A DNA stretch of 64,000 bases, taken from an uncultured Flavobacteriaceae bacterium (GTDB taxonomy: Bacteria > Bacteroidota > Bacteroidia > Flavobacteriales > Flavobacteriaceae). A program made the position numbers and the translations under genes. Below the pieces are notes generated by a model. It did no database searches. It was not told the origin of the DNA and saw nothing but the letters and a program-made list of their open reading frames with translations. The stretch spans positions 496,001 through 560,000 of the forward strand of contig CALSUF010000002.1 in assembly GCA_943789465.1 (NCBI GenBank), written 5' to 3'. This document shows positions 20,174 to 28,935 of this stretch, piece by piece (the stretch's first letter is position 1; every line of letters begins with the position of its first letter).

Positions 20174-21351
20174 TGAACTTTAAAAAATTAATTACACTTT
20201 TTCTAATCATAGTAAGTTTTTCTGTCGAAGCACAGCTTAAACTGACAGCAGAGTCTAAAGTGAGTATTCTGACCATTGGCCCCGGCACATCTCTAAATGA
20301 TGCGTTTGGACACAATGCGATTCGGATTCAAGACCCCATTTATAAATTTGATATTGTATTTGATTATGGACGGTATGATTTTGAAACAGAAAATTTTTAT
20401 TTAAAATTCGCACAAGGAAAACTAGACTACCAAATCAGTCAATCAAAATTTGATACCTTTTTTGGCTACTATCAATACAAAAATAGAAGTGTTAAAGAAC
20501 AGGTATTGAAACTAAATACACAACAAAAAACAGCACTTTATAATCTCTTAAAAGAAAACATCAAACCTGAAAATAAAACTTATCCCTATGATTTTTTCTA
20601 TAACAACTGTGCTACAAAAATTAAAGATGACATTGAAAACATCCTTGACTACCAGGTTGTTTATAACCCCTTACCTACCTTTAAACAGTTTTCTTTTAGA
20701 AACTTAATTCGTTCTGATTTGAATCAAAACTCTTGGGGAAGCTTTGGAATTGATATTGCATTGGGGTCAAAAATAGACCAGATTGCCAGCGTTAAAGAAC
20801 ACATGTTTTTACCTAAATACTTACACCAACTACTTGAAAATGCACATTTAAAAACCGACGATTCAAGATTAGTAACCGCTTCAAAAACACTCAATCCCTC
20901 AGACATTATTGTACAAAATAATTTCTTTATCAGCCCACTTTTCGTCTTAGGAATCTTAGCAATTGTCATGCTCTTCATCACTTATAAAGATTACAAAAAC
21001 AACAACCGCAGCAAATGGCTAGATATTGGTTTATTTGCTTTAACGGGCTGTATTGGCATACTTTTATTACTGCTCTGGTTTGCAACAGACCACCAGACAA
21101 CAGCTTACAACTACAACCTATTATGGGCTTTTGCCTTGAATATTTTATTTCTTCCTTCCATTCGTAAACCAAAACTAAACAATCGCGGTCTAAGCTATCT
21201 AAAATTCCTTTTATTGCTTTTTTGTTTGATGGGACTGCATTGGATCACAGGAGTTCAATCCTTTGCCATTGGATTGATTCCGCTGCTGATCGCTATTGGG
21301 GTTCGATATTTATTTTTAATTCATCATTTCAACAAGGCAAATCGTGTATAA
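20173..21351 (+). CDS. DUF4105 (Lnb N-terminal-like) membrane protein
   Basis: A 392-residue protein with a signal peptide (residues about 1-20), an extracytoplasmic domain and about five C-terminal membrane helices from residue 245. The soluble domain carries the DUF4105 signature residues: a His in DAFGHNAIRI (near residue 45) and a Cys in FFYNNCATKI (near residue 150). DUF4105 is the N-terminal periplasmic domain of Lnb, which transfers an acyl chain on lipoproteins in some Firmicutes, with a Cys/His catalytic pair. Whether this Bacteroidota homologue acts on lipoproteins is inference. It is translationally coupled (TAATG) to the PorV-like gene. Confidence 0.82.
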   Translation: MNFKKLITLFLIIVSFSVEAQLKLTAESKVSILTIGPGTSLNDAFGHNAIRIQDPIYKFDIVFDYGRYDFETENFYLKFAQGKLDYQISQSKFDTFFGYYQYKNRSVKEQVLKLNTQQKTALYNLLKENIKPENKTYPYDFFYNNCATKIKDDIENILDYQVVYNPLPTFKQFSFRNLIRSDLNQNSWGSFGIDIALGSKIDQIASVKEHMFLPKYLHQLLENAHLKTDDSRLVTASKTLNPSDIIVQNNFFISPLFVLGILAIVMLFITYKDYKNNNRSKWLDIGLFALTGCIGILLLLLWFATDHQTTAYNYNLLWAFALNILFLPSIRKPKLNNRGLSYLKFLLLLFCLMGLHWITGVQSFAIGLIPLLIAIGVRYLFLIHHFNKANRV

Positions 21352-21378
21352 TTATCCTTTCTTTGCAAAAACAAAACT

Positions 21379-23238
21379 TTGAATTACCTTAACGTAGAAA
21401 ACATATCGAAGTCGTACGGCGAACTTAATCTGTTTGAAGACCTTTCTTTCAGCATTCATAAAGACCAAAAAATAGCATTTGTTGCCAAAAACGGCACCGG
21501 AAAAACGTCTATTTTAAATATACTTTCAGGAAAAGACAGTCCAGATACAGGGCAAATCATTTATCGGAAAGGACTTCGAACCACATTTTTATCTCAAGAA
21601 CCCACATTAGATCAGAGCTTGAGTATTGAAGAAACCATTTTAAAATCAGAAAACCCTATTTTAAAAGTCATCAATACATATCATGAAGCCCTTGAAAACC
21701 CGGAAGACAGTAATTTATACCAAACTGCTTTTGATGATATGGAACGGTATCAAGCTTGGGATTTTGAAACCCAATACACCCAAATACTTTTTAAGTTAAA
21801 ACTAGAAAACTTAGATCAAAAAGTAAGTGAACTTTCTGGCGGGCAACAAAAACGTTTAGCATTAGCCAACACCCTATTAAGCAAACCAGATTTACTTATT
21901 TTAGATGAGCCTACAAACCATTTGGATTTAGAAATGATTGAGTGGTTGGAATCGTTTTTTGCAAAGGAAAATATCACCTTGTTTATGGTCACGCATGACC
22001 GGTACTTTTTGGAGCGTGTATGCTCAGAAATCATCGAGCTAGATGAAGGTTGTATTTACAATTACAAAGGAAACTACTCTTACTATTTAGAGAAAAAAGA
22101 AGAGCGCATTGAACGTGAAGCCATCGAAACTAATAAATCCAAACAACTCTATAAAAAAGAACTTGGTTGGATGCGTCGTCAACCAAAAGCAAGAACAACC
22201 AAATCTAAATCTAGAATCGATGATTTTTATGAAATAAAAGAACGAGCTAGTAAGCGCCGAAACGATCATAAAGTTCAGTTAGAAATTAATATGGAACGCT
22301 TAGGAAGTAAGATTTTAGAAATTTATAAAGTTTCCAAAGCCTTTGAAGAAAAAGTGATTTTAGACAAGTTCGAATATGTATTTCAACGAGGGGAACGCAT
22401 TGGAATTATTGGAAAAAATGGCACAGGAAAATCTACGTTTTTAAATATGATTACTGGTGGATTAAAACCCGATAGTGGTAAAATCATACAAGGCGAAACC
22501 ATCAAATTTGGTTACTACACACAAGATGGTATCAAACCCAAACCGATGCAAAAGGTGATTGATGTAGTGCGAGAATTTGGGGACTATATTCCTTTGATGA
22601 AAGGCAAGCAAATAAGTGCTCAACAATTGCTAGAACGTTTTTTATTCAGTCGCAAAAAACAATATGATTTTGTAGAAAAACTAAGTGGAGGCGAACGAAA
22701 ACGACTGTACTTATGTACGGTTTTGATACAGAACCCTAACTTTTTAATTCTCGATGAGCCCACCAATGATTTGGACATTGTAACACTGAATGTCTTAGAA
22801 AATTTCTTACTTGATTTTCCAGGGTGTTTATTAGTAGTCTCTCACGATCGTTATTTTATGGATAAAATTGTTGATCATTTATTTGTATTTCGTGGCAAAG
22901 GAGTTGTAGAAGATTTTCCTGGGAATTATTCCGATTTTAGAACCTATGAAGATAGCACACCTGTAGTATCAGAACCAAAGAAAACAACAACCTCAAAGGC
23001 TGCTATAGAAAGCCAATCCGAAGCAAAATTAAGTTTTAACGAACAAAAAGAACTCAATAATTTGGAAAGCAAATTAAAATCGCTTGAGTTTGACAAAAAA
23101 AAAATTGAAGCAAAATTTCTTGTTCCAGAAATTGATATAGATACTATAGGAGCACTTTCTGACGAATTGAAAACCTTAAACGAAGTGATTGAGGAAAAAG
23201 AAATGAGATGGCTAGAATTAAATGAAAAACTAAATTGA
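21379..23238 (+). CDS. ABC-F family ATPase (Uup-like)
   Basis: A 619-residue soluble protein with two ABC ATPase domains and no membrane segments. The first has Walker A AKNGTGKTS (residues 36-44) and signature LSGGQQKR. The second has GKNGTGKST and LSGGERKR. Both have Walker B LILDEPTNHLDLE / LILDEPTNDLDI. The C-terminal coiled coil (about residues 550-619, LNNLESKLKSLEFDKKKIEAK) resembles Uup. ABC-F proteins act on the ribosome E-site, and Uup is linked to branched DNA and ribosome rescue. The start is TTG 21379, giving the standard opening MNYLNVENISKSYG. Confidence 0.9.
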   Translation: MNYLNVENISKSYGELNLFEDLSFSIHKDQKIAFVAKNGTGKTSILNILSGKDSPDTGQIIYRKGLRTTFLSQEPTLDQSLSIEETILKSENPILKVINTYHEALENPEDSNLYQTAFDDMERYQAWDFETQYTQILFKLKLENLDQKVSELSGGQQKRLALANTLLSKPDLLILDEPTNHLDLEMIEWLESFFAKENITLFMVTHDRYFLERVCSEIIELDEGCIYNYKGNYSYYLEKKEERIEREAIETNKSKQLYKKELGWMRRQPKARTTKSKSRIDDFYEIKERASKRRNDHKVQLEINMERLGSKILEIYKVSKAFEEKVILDKFEYVFQRGERIGIIGKNGTGKSTFLNMITGGLKPDSGKIIQGETIKFGYYTQDGIKPKPMQKVIDVVREFGDYIPLMKGKQISAQQLLERFLFSRKKQYDFVEKLSGGERKRLYLCTVLIQNPNFLILDEPTNDLDIVTLNVLENFLLDFPGCLLVVSHDRYFMDKIVDHLFVFRGKGVVEDFPGNYSDFRTYEDSTPVVSEPKKTTTSKAAIESQSEAKLSFNEQKELNNLESKLKSLEFDKKKIEAKFLVPEIDIDTIGALSDELKTLNEVIEEKEMRWLELNEKLN

Positions 23239-23795
23239 ATGTCCTATTATCATATTTAAAATTTTGGTGGCACTCCAAAAATGAACATGGCGTCCACTCC
23301 CCTTTTGTATTTAATTTGGTTACCAAGTGTTTTTATGACCGTACAAACCATAGCGCCTACCAACAGCTTTCTAAAAACAATTCAAAATCAAAATTCTTAA
23401 TCCGTTTAAGTGCTTATTTTAAATTTGAGAATTGCTTTGTTTCTGATACCATTCAAACAGAATTTAAACAGGCCTTAAACTTAGAAAATCAAACGATTCC
23501 ATTTAAAACAACTGAAGACTTGCTAACATCTGATTTTGTGGTTTCAAAAACACCCTGTTTAATATGCCTCGATTTAGACACAATTGAAGCGCACTCTTTA
23601 TCTAGTCTATTTCAAGTTTTACACAAAGACTCCTTGATTCTTATTCCCTCCATACGGACAACTAAAATCCAATTGAAACGCTGGAATCAGTTGAAATCTC
23701 AGTCGGAAGTTTCAGCTTCTATTGACACTTTTTATTGGGGATTATTATTTGTTAGAACAGAACAACCCAAGGAACATTTCACAATAAGACTCTAA
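23235..23795 (+). CDS. Methyltransferase-like protein of unknown activity (HGVHSPFVF family)
   Basis: A 186-residue protein opening with LLSYLKFWWHSKNEHGVHSPFVFNLVTKCFYD, the start I associate with a Bacteroidota family of Rossmann-fold O-methyltransferase-like proteins. The glycine-rich SAM-binding strand expected near residue 65 is not recognisable; in its place is KFENCFVSDTIQTEF. The late part (LICLDLDTIEAHSLSSLFQVLHKDSLILIPSIR) still looks like the second half of the fold, ending with TFYWGLLFVRTEQPKEHFTIRL. It may be a shortened, non-catalytic member. The start TTG overlaps the stop of the ABC-F gene, implying coupling. Confidence 0.6.
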   Translation: MNVLLSYLKFWWHSKNEHGVHSPFVFNLVTKCFYDRTNHSAYQQLSKNNSKSKFLIRLSAYFKFENCFVSDTIQTEFKQALNLENQTIPFKTTEDLLTSDFVVSKTPCLICLDLDTIEAHSLSSLFQVLHKDSLILIPSIRTTKIQLKRWNQLKSQSEVSASIDTFYWGLLFVRTEQPKEHFTIRL

Positions 23796-23856
23796 TTAGT
23801 TGCGGATTAGAATATTACTTCTAACTTTATACCACAAAATATCGTGTGAAACGAGC

Positions 23857-23952
23857 ATGCTAAAATTATTACCACCTAAAGAAATTACTAACAGCGAAGT
23901 TACCTGTAGCAGGCAGGCAGCATATAACCTTAAAATAATAGATATAGACTAA
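23857..23952 (+). CDS. Possible small ORF coupled to the corrinoid adenosyltransferase gene
   Basis: A 31-codon frame from ATG 23857 (MLKLLPPKEITNSEVTCSRQ, then 11 more residues ending IIDID) whose stop codon overlaps the adenosyltransferase start as TAATG. The frame is also open upstream to a TTG at 23800, which would give 50 residues. There is no recognised family. The stop-start overlap is the main support, because the same TAATG coupling is used by the PorV-like/DUF4105 pair. It could be a leader or small protein, or chance. A cobalamin riboswitch was looked for in this 156-base gap and not recognised. Confidence 0.35.
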   Translation: MLKLLPPKEITNSEVTCSRQAAYNLKIIDID

Positions 23953-24527
23953 TGAAAATCTACACAAAAACAGGAGATAATGGGACTACCGGGCTCGTTG
24001 GAGGTACCCGTATTCCAAAACATGACTTACGAATAGATTGTTACGGCACCGTTGACGAGTTGAACTCTTATCTCGGGTTAATTCGAGATCAGACGATCTC
24101 AGACGACAGTAAAACAACACTCATAAAAATACAAAACCAATTATTTATAATTGGCTCACTTTTGGCAACCGACTCTGAGAAACTTATGGACGAGTCTAAA
24201 AGAAAACGACTTGGAATTACTTTACTTAAATCCGAAGCAATTGAATTTTTAGAAACAGAAATTGACACAATGAATTCAGTGTTGCCCCCTATGACTCATT
24301 TCATTTTACCTGGAGGTCATCAAACCGTGTCATTCTGTCATATTGCGCGTTGTATTTGTCGCCGTGCTGAGAGAAATATATCTAAATTGAATACTGAACA
24401 ACCCACACAACCAGAAATACTTATCTATTTAAATCGCTTATCAGACTTCATATTTGTGTTGGCACGAAAATTGTCCAAAGAACTACATGCAGAGGAAATC
24501 AAGTGGATTCCCAACAAACCCTCCTAA
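23952..24527 (+). CDS. Cob(I)yrinic acid a,c-diamide adenosyltransferase (PduO type)
   Basis: A 191-residue cytoplasmic enzyme that transfers adenosyl from ATP to cob(I)alamin to make adenosylcobalamin. It shows the PduO-type ATP-binding start IYTKTGDNGTTGLVGGTRIPK, YGTVDELNSYLGL, and the late helix CHIARCICRRAERN with NRLSDFIFVLARK, which are diagnostic for this class as opposed to CobA. Length is normal for the family. The coenzyme product is used by methylmalonyl-CoA mutase, whose chaperone MeaB is encoded 6.7 kb downstream, although no mutase lies in the window. Confidence 0.93.
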   Translation: MKIYTKTGDNGTTGLVGGTRIPKHDLRIDCYGTVDELNSYLGLIRDQTISDDSKTTLIKIQNQLFIIGSLLATDSEKLMDESKRKRLGITLLKSEAIEFLETEIDTMNSVLPPMTHFILPGGHQTVSFCHIARCICRRAERNISKLNTEQPTQPEILIYLNRLSDFIFVLARKLSKELHAEEIKWIPNKPS

Positions 24528-24630
24528 TTTTAGGAGTCAAACAAGACATAGCACTATCTAACTATTTTTTAGTTAAACAGATGATATTTAAACGTTCATA
24601 ACTTTATTGATGAAATAAATGCTTTTTTAC

Positions 24631-24660
24631 TTGAATTTTTCAACTAAAAAATTATTTTTG
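24631..24660 (+). promoter_or_regulatory. Promoter of the DUF2795 gene
   Basis: A TTG at 24631-24633 and TATTTTTG at 24653-24660 are separated by 19 bases, matching the Bacteroidota -33/-7 arrangement. The gene's ATG is 22 bases downstream. This is one of the two best complete promoter matches in the window. Confidence 0.6.
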
Positions 24661-24682
24661 CAAAAATTAAATACTTCAACAA

Positions 24683-24904
24683 ATGTATTGGACACTAGAA
24701 CTTGCCTCTTACCTAAGTGATGCGCCTTGGCCAGCCACTAAAGATGAATTGATAGATTATTCTATAAGAACAGGAGCTCCGCTAGAAGTTGTGGAAAACC
24801 TTCAATCTATTGAAGATGAAGGAGAATCCTATGACTCCATCCAAGAAATCTGGCCTGATTATCCATCAGATGAAGATTATCTTTGGAATGAAGATGAATA
24901 TTAA
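24683..24904 (+). CDS. DUF2795 family small acidic protein
   Basis: A 73-residue soluble, acidic protein (YWTLELASYLSDAPWPATKDELIDYSIRTG, then a strongly acidic tail with PSDEDYLWNEDEY). The motif PWPATKDELIDYA/S with a following helix is the DUF2795 core. The function is unknown. It has its own promoter and a terminator hairpin right after the stop, so it appears to be an independent gene just upstream of secA. Confidence 0.85.
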   Translation: MYWTLELASYLSDAPWPATKDELIDYSIRTGAPLEVVENLQSIEDEGESYDSIQEIWPDYPSDEDYLWNEDEY

Positions 24905-24921
24905 AAACACAAAAATTATTT

Positions 24922-24950
24922 AAAAAAGTCTCAAATGAGGCTTTTTTTTT
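24922..24950 (+). terminator. Rho-independent terminator after the DUF2795 gene
   Basis: AAAAAAGTCTC (24922 on) pairs with GAGGCTTTTTTTTT across an AAAT loop, with one G-T wobble, followed by nine or more T. It closes the small DUF2795 transcript before the secA promoter. Confidence 0.75.
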
Positions 24951-24983
24951 GCTTTATTTTACAAAGAAAATAACAACAAACTG

Positions 24984-24991
24984 TATCTTTG
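24984..24991 (+). promoter_or_regulatory. -7 promoter element for secA
   Basis: TATCTTTG matches TAnnTTTG and lies 41 bases upstream of the secA ATG, just after the DUF2795 terminator. No clear -33 TTG is visible. Confidence 0.5.
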
Positions 24992-25032
24992 GCTGTCTAT
25001 ACACCTAAAGATTATTAAAATAAAACCCTAAA

Positions 25033-28000
25033 ATGAGTTTACTGAATTCGGTACTAAAAGTATTCGTTGGAGATAAATCCAAACAAGACGTAAAAGCGAT
25101 CATGCCAATCGTCCAAAAAATAAAAACATTTGAATCAGCTATAGCGTCCTTAAGTAATGATGCTTTACGGTCTAAAACTCAAGAATTCAAAACAAAGATT
25201 TCAAACGCTTGTAAAGAACTTGAAGATTCCATAGCTCAACTATACACGGAAGCAGATACAACAGAAGACATCGACCGAAAAGAAGAAATCTATTTAGAAA
25301 TTGATGGATTGAAAGATGCAGTATATGCAAAGACGCAAGAAGTTTTAGACGCTATACTACCTGAAGCTTACTCAGTTATTAAAGAAACTGCCAAACGTTT
25401 TGTTGATAATTCTCAAATTGAAGTAACGGCAAGTCCATTTGACCGAGAACTTTCGGGTACTAAAGACTATGTGACTTTAAATGATGAAAAAGCATTTTGG
25501 GCCAATTCTTGGGATGCTGCTGGAAAACCAATTACATGGGATATGGTACATTACGATGTACAACTCATTGGAGGAGTCGCGATGCATCAAGGGAAAATTG
25601 CTGAAATGCACACAGGAGAAGGAAAAACACTTGTAGCTACACTACCTGTTTACCTGAATGCGCTAACAGGCAAAGGAGTTCACTTGGTTACCGTAAATGA
25701 TTACTTAGCAAAACGTGATAGCGCTTGGATGTCACCTATTTTTCAATTTCATGGACTCACCATTGATTGTATTGATTACCATCAACCCAACTCTCAAGAA
25801 CGGAAAAACGCCTACAATGCTGATATTACTTACGGTACCAATAATGAATTTGGATTTGACTACTTAAGAGATAACATGGCACACACACCCGATGATCTTG
25901 TGCAACGACCCCCTCATTATGCAATTGTAGATGAAATTGATTCTGTTTTGATTGATGATGCGCGAACGCCCTTAATTATCTCAGGTCCCATCCCTCAAGG
26001 CGACCGCCATGAGTTTATGGAACTAAAACCAAAAGTAGAAGACATTGTCGGTACTCAACGAAAATACCTAACAGGAGTTTTAGCAGATGCCAAAAAACTG
26101 ATCGCTTCTGGAGATACAAAAGAAGGTGGCTTCCAATTGTTACGTGTTTTTAGAGGAATTCCAAAAAACAAAGCATTAATTAAATTCTTAAGTGAAGAAG
26201 GCATCAAACAACTCCTTCAAAAAACCGAGAATTTTTACATGCAAGACAACAATAGAGAAATGCCCAAAGTGGATGAAGAGCTCTATTATGTCATTGATGA
26301 AAAAAATAATCAGATTGAATTATCGGATAAAGGTGTCGACTATTTATCTGGAAAAGACAACCCCGACTTTTTTGTAATGCCTGAGATTGGCATGGAGATT
26401 TCAAAAATTGAAAATCAAAATCTTGAGACTGAAAAAGAAGCCGAACTCAAAGAAGAATTATTTAGAGAGTTTGGAATCAAGTCGGAACGTATTCATACGT
26501 TGAATCAACTTTTAAAAGCCTATGCCCTCTTTGAAAAAGACATTCAATATGTGGTGATGGAAAATAAAGTAATGATTGTTGATGAGCAAACAGGTCGTAT
26601 TATGGATGGCCGCCGTTACAGTGATGGATTACACCAAGCTATTGAAGCCAAGGAAAATGTAAAAATTGAAGCCGCTACACAAACCTTCGCAACAGTGACC
26701 TTACAAAATTACTTTAGAATGTACCGCAAGCTTTCTGGAATGACAGGAACAGCAGTTACTGAAGCTGGTGAATTTTGGGAAATTTACAAATTAGATGTCA
26801 TCGAAATCCCAACCAACCGACCAATTGCAAGAGATGATCGCGAAGATTTAGTTTACAAAACCAAACGAGAAAAATACAATGCTGTCATTGATGAAGTAAC
26901 TAATTTATCCAAAGCGGGGCGTCCTGTACTTATTGGAACAACTAATGTAGAAATTAGTGAGTTGTTAGGAAAAATGTTGAGCATTCGCAAAATTCCTCAC
27001 AACGTATTAAATGCAAAGTTGCATAAAAAAGAAGCAGACATTGTAGCGGAAGCGGGACAACCTGGACAGGTGACCATCGCTACCAACATGGCAGGCCGTG
27101 GAACAGATATTAAACTTTCTGAAGCAGTGAAGGCAGCAGGTGGATTGGCTATTGTAGGTACTGAGCGTCACGATTCTCGTCGTGTAGACAGACAGCTACG
27201 TGGACGTGCTGGACGTCAAGGAGACCCGGGAAGTTCACAGTTTTATGTCTCTTTAGAGGACAATCTAATGCGTCTTTTTGGGAGCGAACGTATTGCCAAA
27301 ATGATGGACCGTATGGGTCTTGAAGAAGGAGAAGTGATTCAGCATTCGATGATTTCAAAATCGATTGAGCGTGCTCAGAAAAAAGTAGAAGAAAATCAAT
27401 TTGGAGTGCGTAAACGTCTTTTAGAATATGACGATGTAATGAACTCTCAGCGTGAAGTGGTGTACAAACGTCGCTTTAATGCCTTGTTTGGAGAGCGTTT
27501 GCGCGTCGATTTGGCCAATATGATATATGATACTTCTGAAATTATTACAGAAGACAACAAGGCTAATAATGACTATAAAAACTTTGAGTTTGAATTGATT
27601 CGTTATTTCTCAATGAGTTCTCCTGTCACGGCAGATGAGTTTTCGAGTATGGCGGTACAAGATATTTCTGGAATCGTTTACAAAACTGCCTTTCAACATT
27701 ATATCTCCAAAATGGAACGCAATGCTGAATTAGCATTTCCTGTCATTCAAAATGTATATGAAACACAACGCGATAAGTTTAAGCGTATTGTAGTCCCTTT
27801 TACAGATGGTGTGAAATCACTACAAGTGGTTACTGATCTTGAAAAAGCATACCAAACCAATGGAAAACAGTTGGTGACCGATTTTGAGAAAAACATTTCT
27901 TTAGCGATTATTGACGATGCTTGGAAGACCCATTTACGAAAAATGGACGAGCTAAAACAATCGGTTCAGTTGGCAGTACACGAACAAAAAGATCCTTTAC

Positions 28001-28386
28001 TGATTTATAAGTTTGAGTCGTTTGAACTGTTTAAATCCATGATTGATCAAGTAAATAAAGACGTGATTTCCTTTTTGTTTAAGGGTGAAATACCACAAGA
28101 AACAGCCAATGTAATCCAAGAAGCAAAAACAAGACGTCGCGAAAAAACACAAACATCAAAAGAAAATATCCAAAATTTAGATGAGCGTTCTGCAGAAGCA
28201 AGAGCAGCTGGAAATACGCAGCGTCAACCTAAAGTAGTAGAAACAATTACTAGAGATCAGCCTAAAATTGGGCGTAATGATCGGGTGACAATCAAACATG
28301 TGATGAGTGGCGAAAAGAAAACCACTAAATACAAACAAGCGGAACCACTTATTGCCAAAGGCGAATGGGTGCTTACCAATGAGTAA
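25033..28386 (+). CDS. secA: Preprotein translocase ATPase SecA
   Basis: A 1117-residue motor that pushes unfolded preproteins through SecYEG. Walker A is MHTGEGKTLVATLP, Walker B region VDEIDSVLIDDARTPLIISG, and motif VI lies in RQLRGRAGRQGDPG. The protein is much longer than E. coli SecA (901) because of insertions in the first nucleotide-binding region (about residues 330-440), a feature usual in Bacteroidota. The C-terminal tail ends GEKKTTKYKQAEPLIAKGEWVL and has no Cys-x-Cys zinc-binding motif, so SecB-type docking is not expected. It is flanked by its own promoter and terminator. Confidence 0.97.
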   Translation: MSLLNSVLKVFVGDKSKQDVKAIMPIVQKIKTFESAIASLSNDALRSKTQEFKTKISNACKELEDSIAQLYTEADTTEDIDRKEEIYLEIDGLKDAVYAKTQEVLDAILPEAYSVIKETAKRFVDNSQIEVTASPFDRELSGTKDYVTLNDEKAFWANSWDAAGKPITWDMVHYDVQLIGGVAMHQGKIAEMHTGEGKTLVATLPVYLNALTGKGVHLVTVNDYLAKRDSAWMSPIFQFHGLTIDCIDYHQPNSQERKNAYNADITYGTNNEFGFDYLRDNMAHTPDDLVQRPPHYAIVDEIDSVLIDDARTPLIISGPIPQGDRHEFMELKPKVEDIVGTQRKYLTGVLADAKKLIASGDTKEGGFQLLRVFRGIPKNKALIKFLSEEGIKQLLQKTENFYMQDNNREMPKVDEELYYVIDEKNNQIELSDKGVDYLSGKDNPDFFVMPEIGMEISKIENQNLETEKEAELKEELFREFGIKSERIHTLNQLLKAYALFEKDIQYVVMENKVMIVDEQTGRIMDGRRYSDGLHQAIEAKENVKIEAATQTFATVTLQNYFRMYRKLSGMTGTAVTEAGEFWEIYKLDVIEIPTNRPIARDDREDLVYKTKREKYNAVIDEVTNLSKAGRPVLIGTTNVEISELLGKMLSIRKIPHNVLNAKLHKKEADIVAEAGQPGQVTIATNMAGRGTDIKLSEAVKAAGGLAIVGTERHDSRRVDRQLRGRAGRQGDPGSSQFYVSLEDNLMRLFGSERIAKMMDRMGLEEGEVIQHSMISKSIERAQKKVEENQFGVRKRLLEYDDVMNSQREVVYKRRFNALFGERLRVDLANMIYDTSEIITEDNKANNDYKNFEFELIRYFSMSSPVTADEFSSMAVQDISGIVYKTAFQHYISKMERNAELAFPVIQNVYETQRDKFKRIVVPFTDGVKSLQVVTDLEKAYQTNGKQLVTDFEKNISLAIIDDAWKTHLRKMDELKQSVQLAVHEQKDPLLIYKFESFELFKSMIDQVNKDVISFLFKGEIPQETANVIQEAKTRRREKTQTSKENIQNLDERSAEARAAGNTQRQPKVVETITRDQPKIGRNDRVTIKHVMSGEKKTTKYKQAEPLIAKGEWVLTNE

Positions 28387-28417
28387 GCAGAACCTCAACT
28401 TACAAAAGTGAACTATT

Positions 28418-28456
28418 AAAACCACATATATTTTTGGATGTATGTGGTTTTTTTAT
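28418..28456 (+). terminator. Rho-independent terminator after secA
   Basis: AAAACCACATA (28418 on) pairs with TATGTGGTTTTTTT (28440 on) around an interior loop rich in T. A stem of about 11 bp ends in a run of seven T. It lies 32 bases after the secA stop. Confidence 0.8.
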
Positions 28457-28599
28457 TAATATTACACTGATTTTACCCCAGGTCGAAATCTTCAAAAACC
28501 AATAACTCTAGAGTAAGAAATCGAATTGCTGTTAAGTGCTGCATTATTATAGGTTCCATAATTTTTATAAATGGGACTCTGTAAGCGGAGCTGTGGAGT

Positions 28600-28848
28600 G
28601 TTTGAAAATAGATAGGGTTTAGAACAACTCCATCCCCATATGTTGTGCCACTCGTTGCTACTCATTCATTATAAGAAGGCACTGACATTTTATACATTCA
28701 AAAAATTTTGGTACGCGGAAGCTCTAAAACAACAGAAATATGCACGCATGTTAGCAAAAAATCTATTGCAAATATAAAAAGTCATTTAGATCGCGCTATT
28801 GAGGTTCAAAATATAAATTTAGAGAGACTTATAGACGATAATATTTGA
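28600..28848 (+). pseudogene. Decayed tyrosine recombinase (XerC/integrase-like), C-terminal remnant
   Basis: This gene-free stretch (28457-28935) holds a broken reading frame that still spells the C-terminal half of a tyrosine recombinase. One frame gives GLEQLHPHMLCHS (family HPHMLRHS), the next gives ATHSL, a TAA at 28672, and EGTDILYIQKIL followed by GSSKTTEICTHVSKKSIANI, ending at TGA 28848. The order PHM-x-RHSFATHLLE, GTDLRYIQ, SSKTTEIYTHVS is that of phage and transposon integrases, including the catalytic His-x2-Arg region (Arg now Cys) and Tyr (TEIYTH, now Cys). Both key positions, plus frames and stops, are lost, so it is inactive. Nothing else recognisable is seen at 28457-28600 or 28849-28935. 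Confidence 0.75.
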
Positions 28849-28935
28849 AAAACCCTAAACGAAATAAACACAACAGTGAGGATATAAAGTAGTTAGAAAA
28901 CATTACATGAAATATTAACTTTAAAAACTAAAAAA

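Noticed and set aside
23796-23951. Possible cobalamin riboswitch before the corrinoid adenosyltransferase gene
   Set aside because: I could not find the conserved B12-box or the paired core on either strand; only a short CCTG/CAGG hairpin is visible.
24559-24575. TAACTA/TAGTTA inverted repeat after the adenosyltransferase gene as a terminator
   Set aside because: The stem is only six A/T-rich pairs and no T-run follows it.
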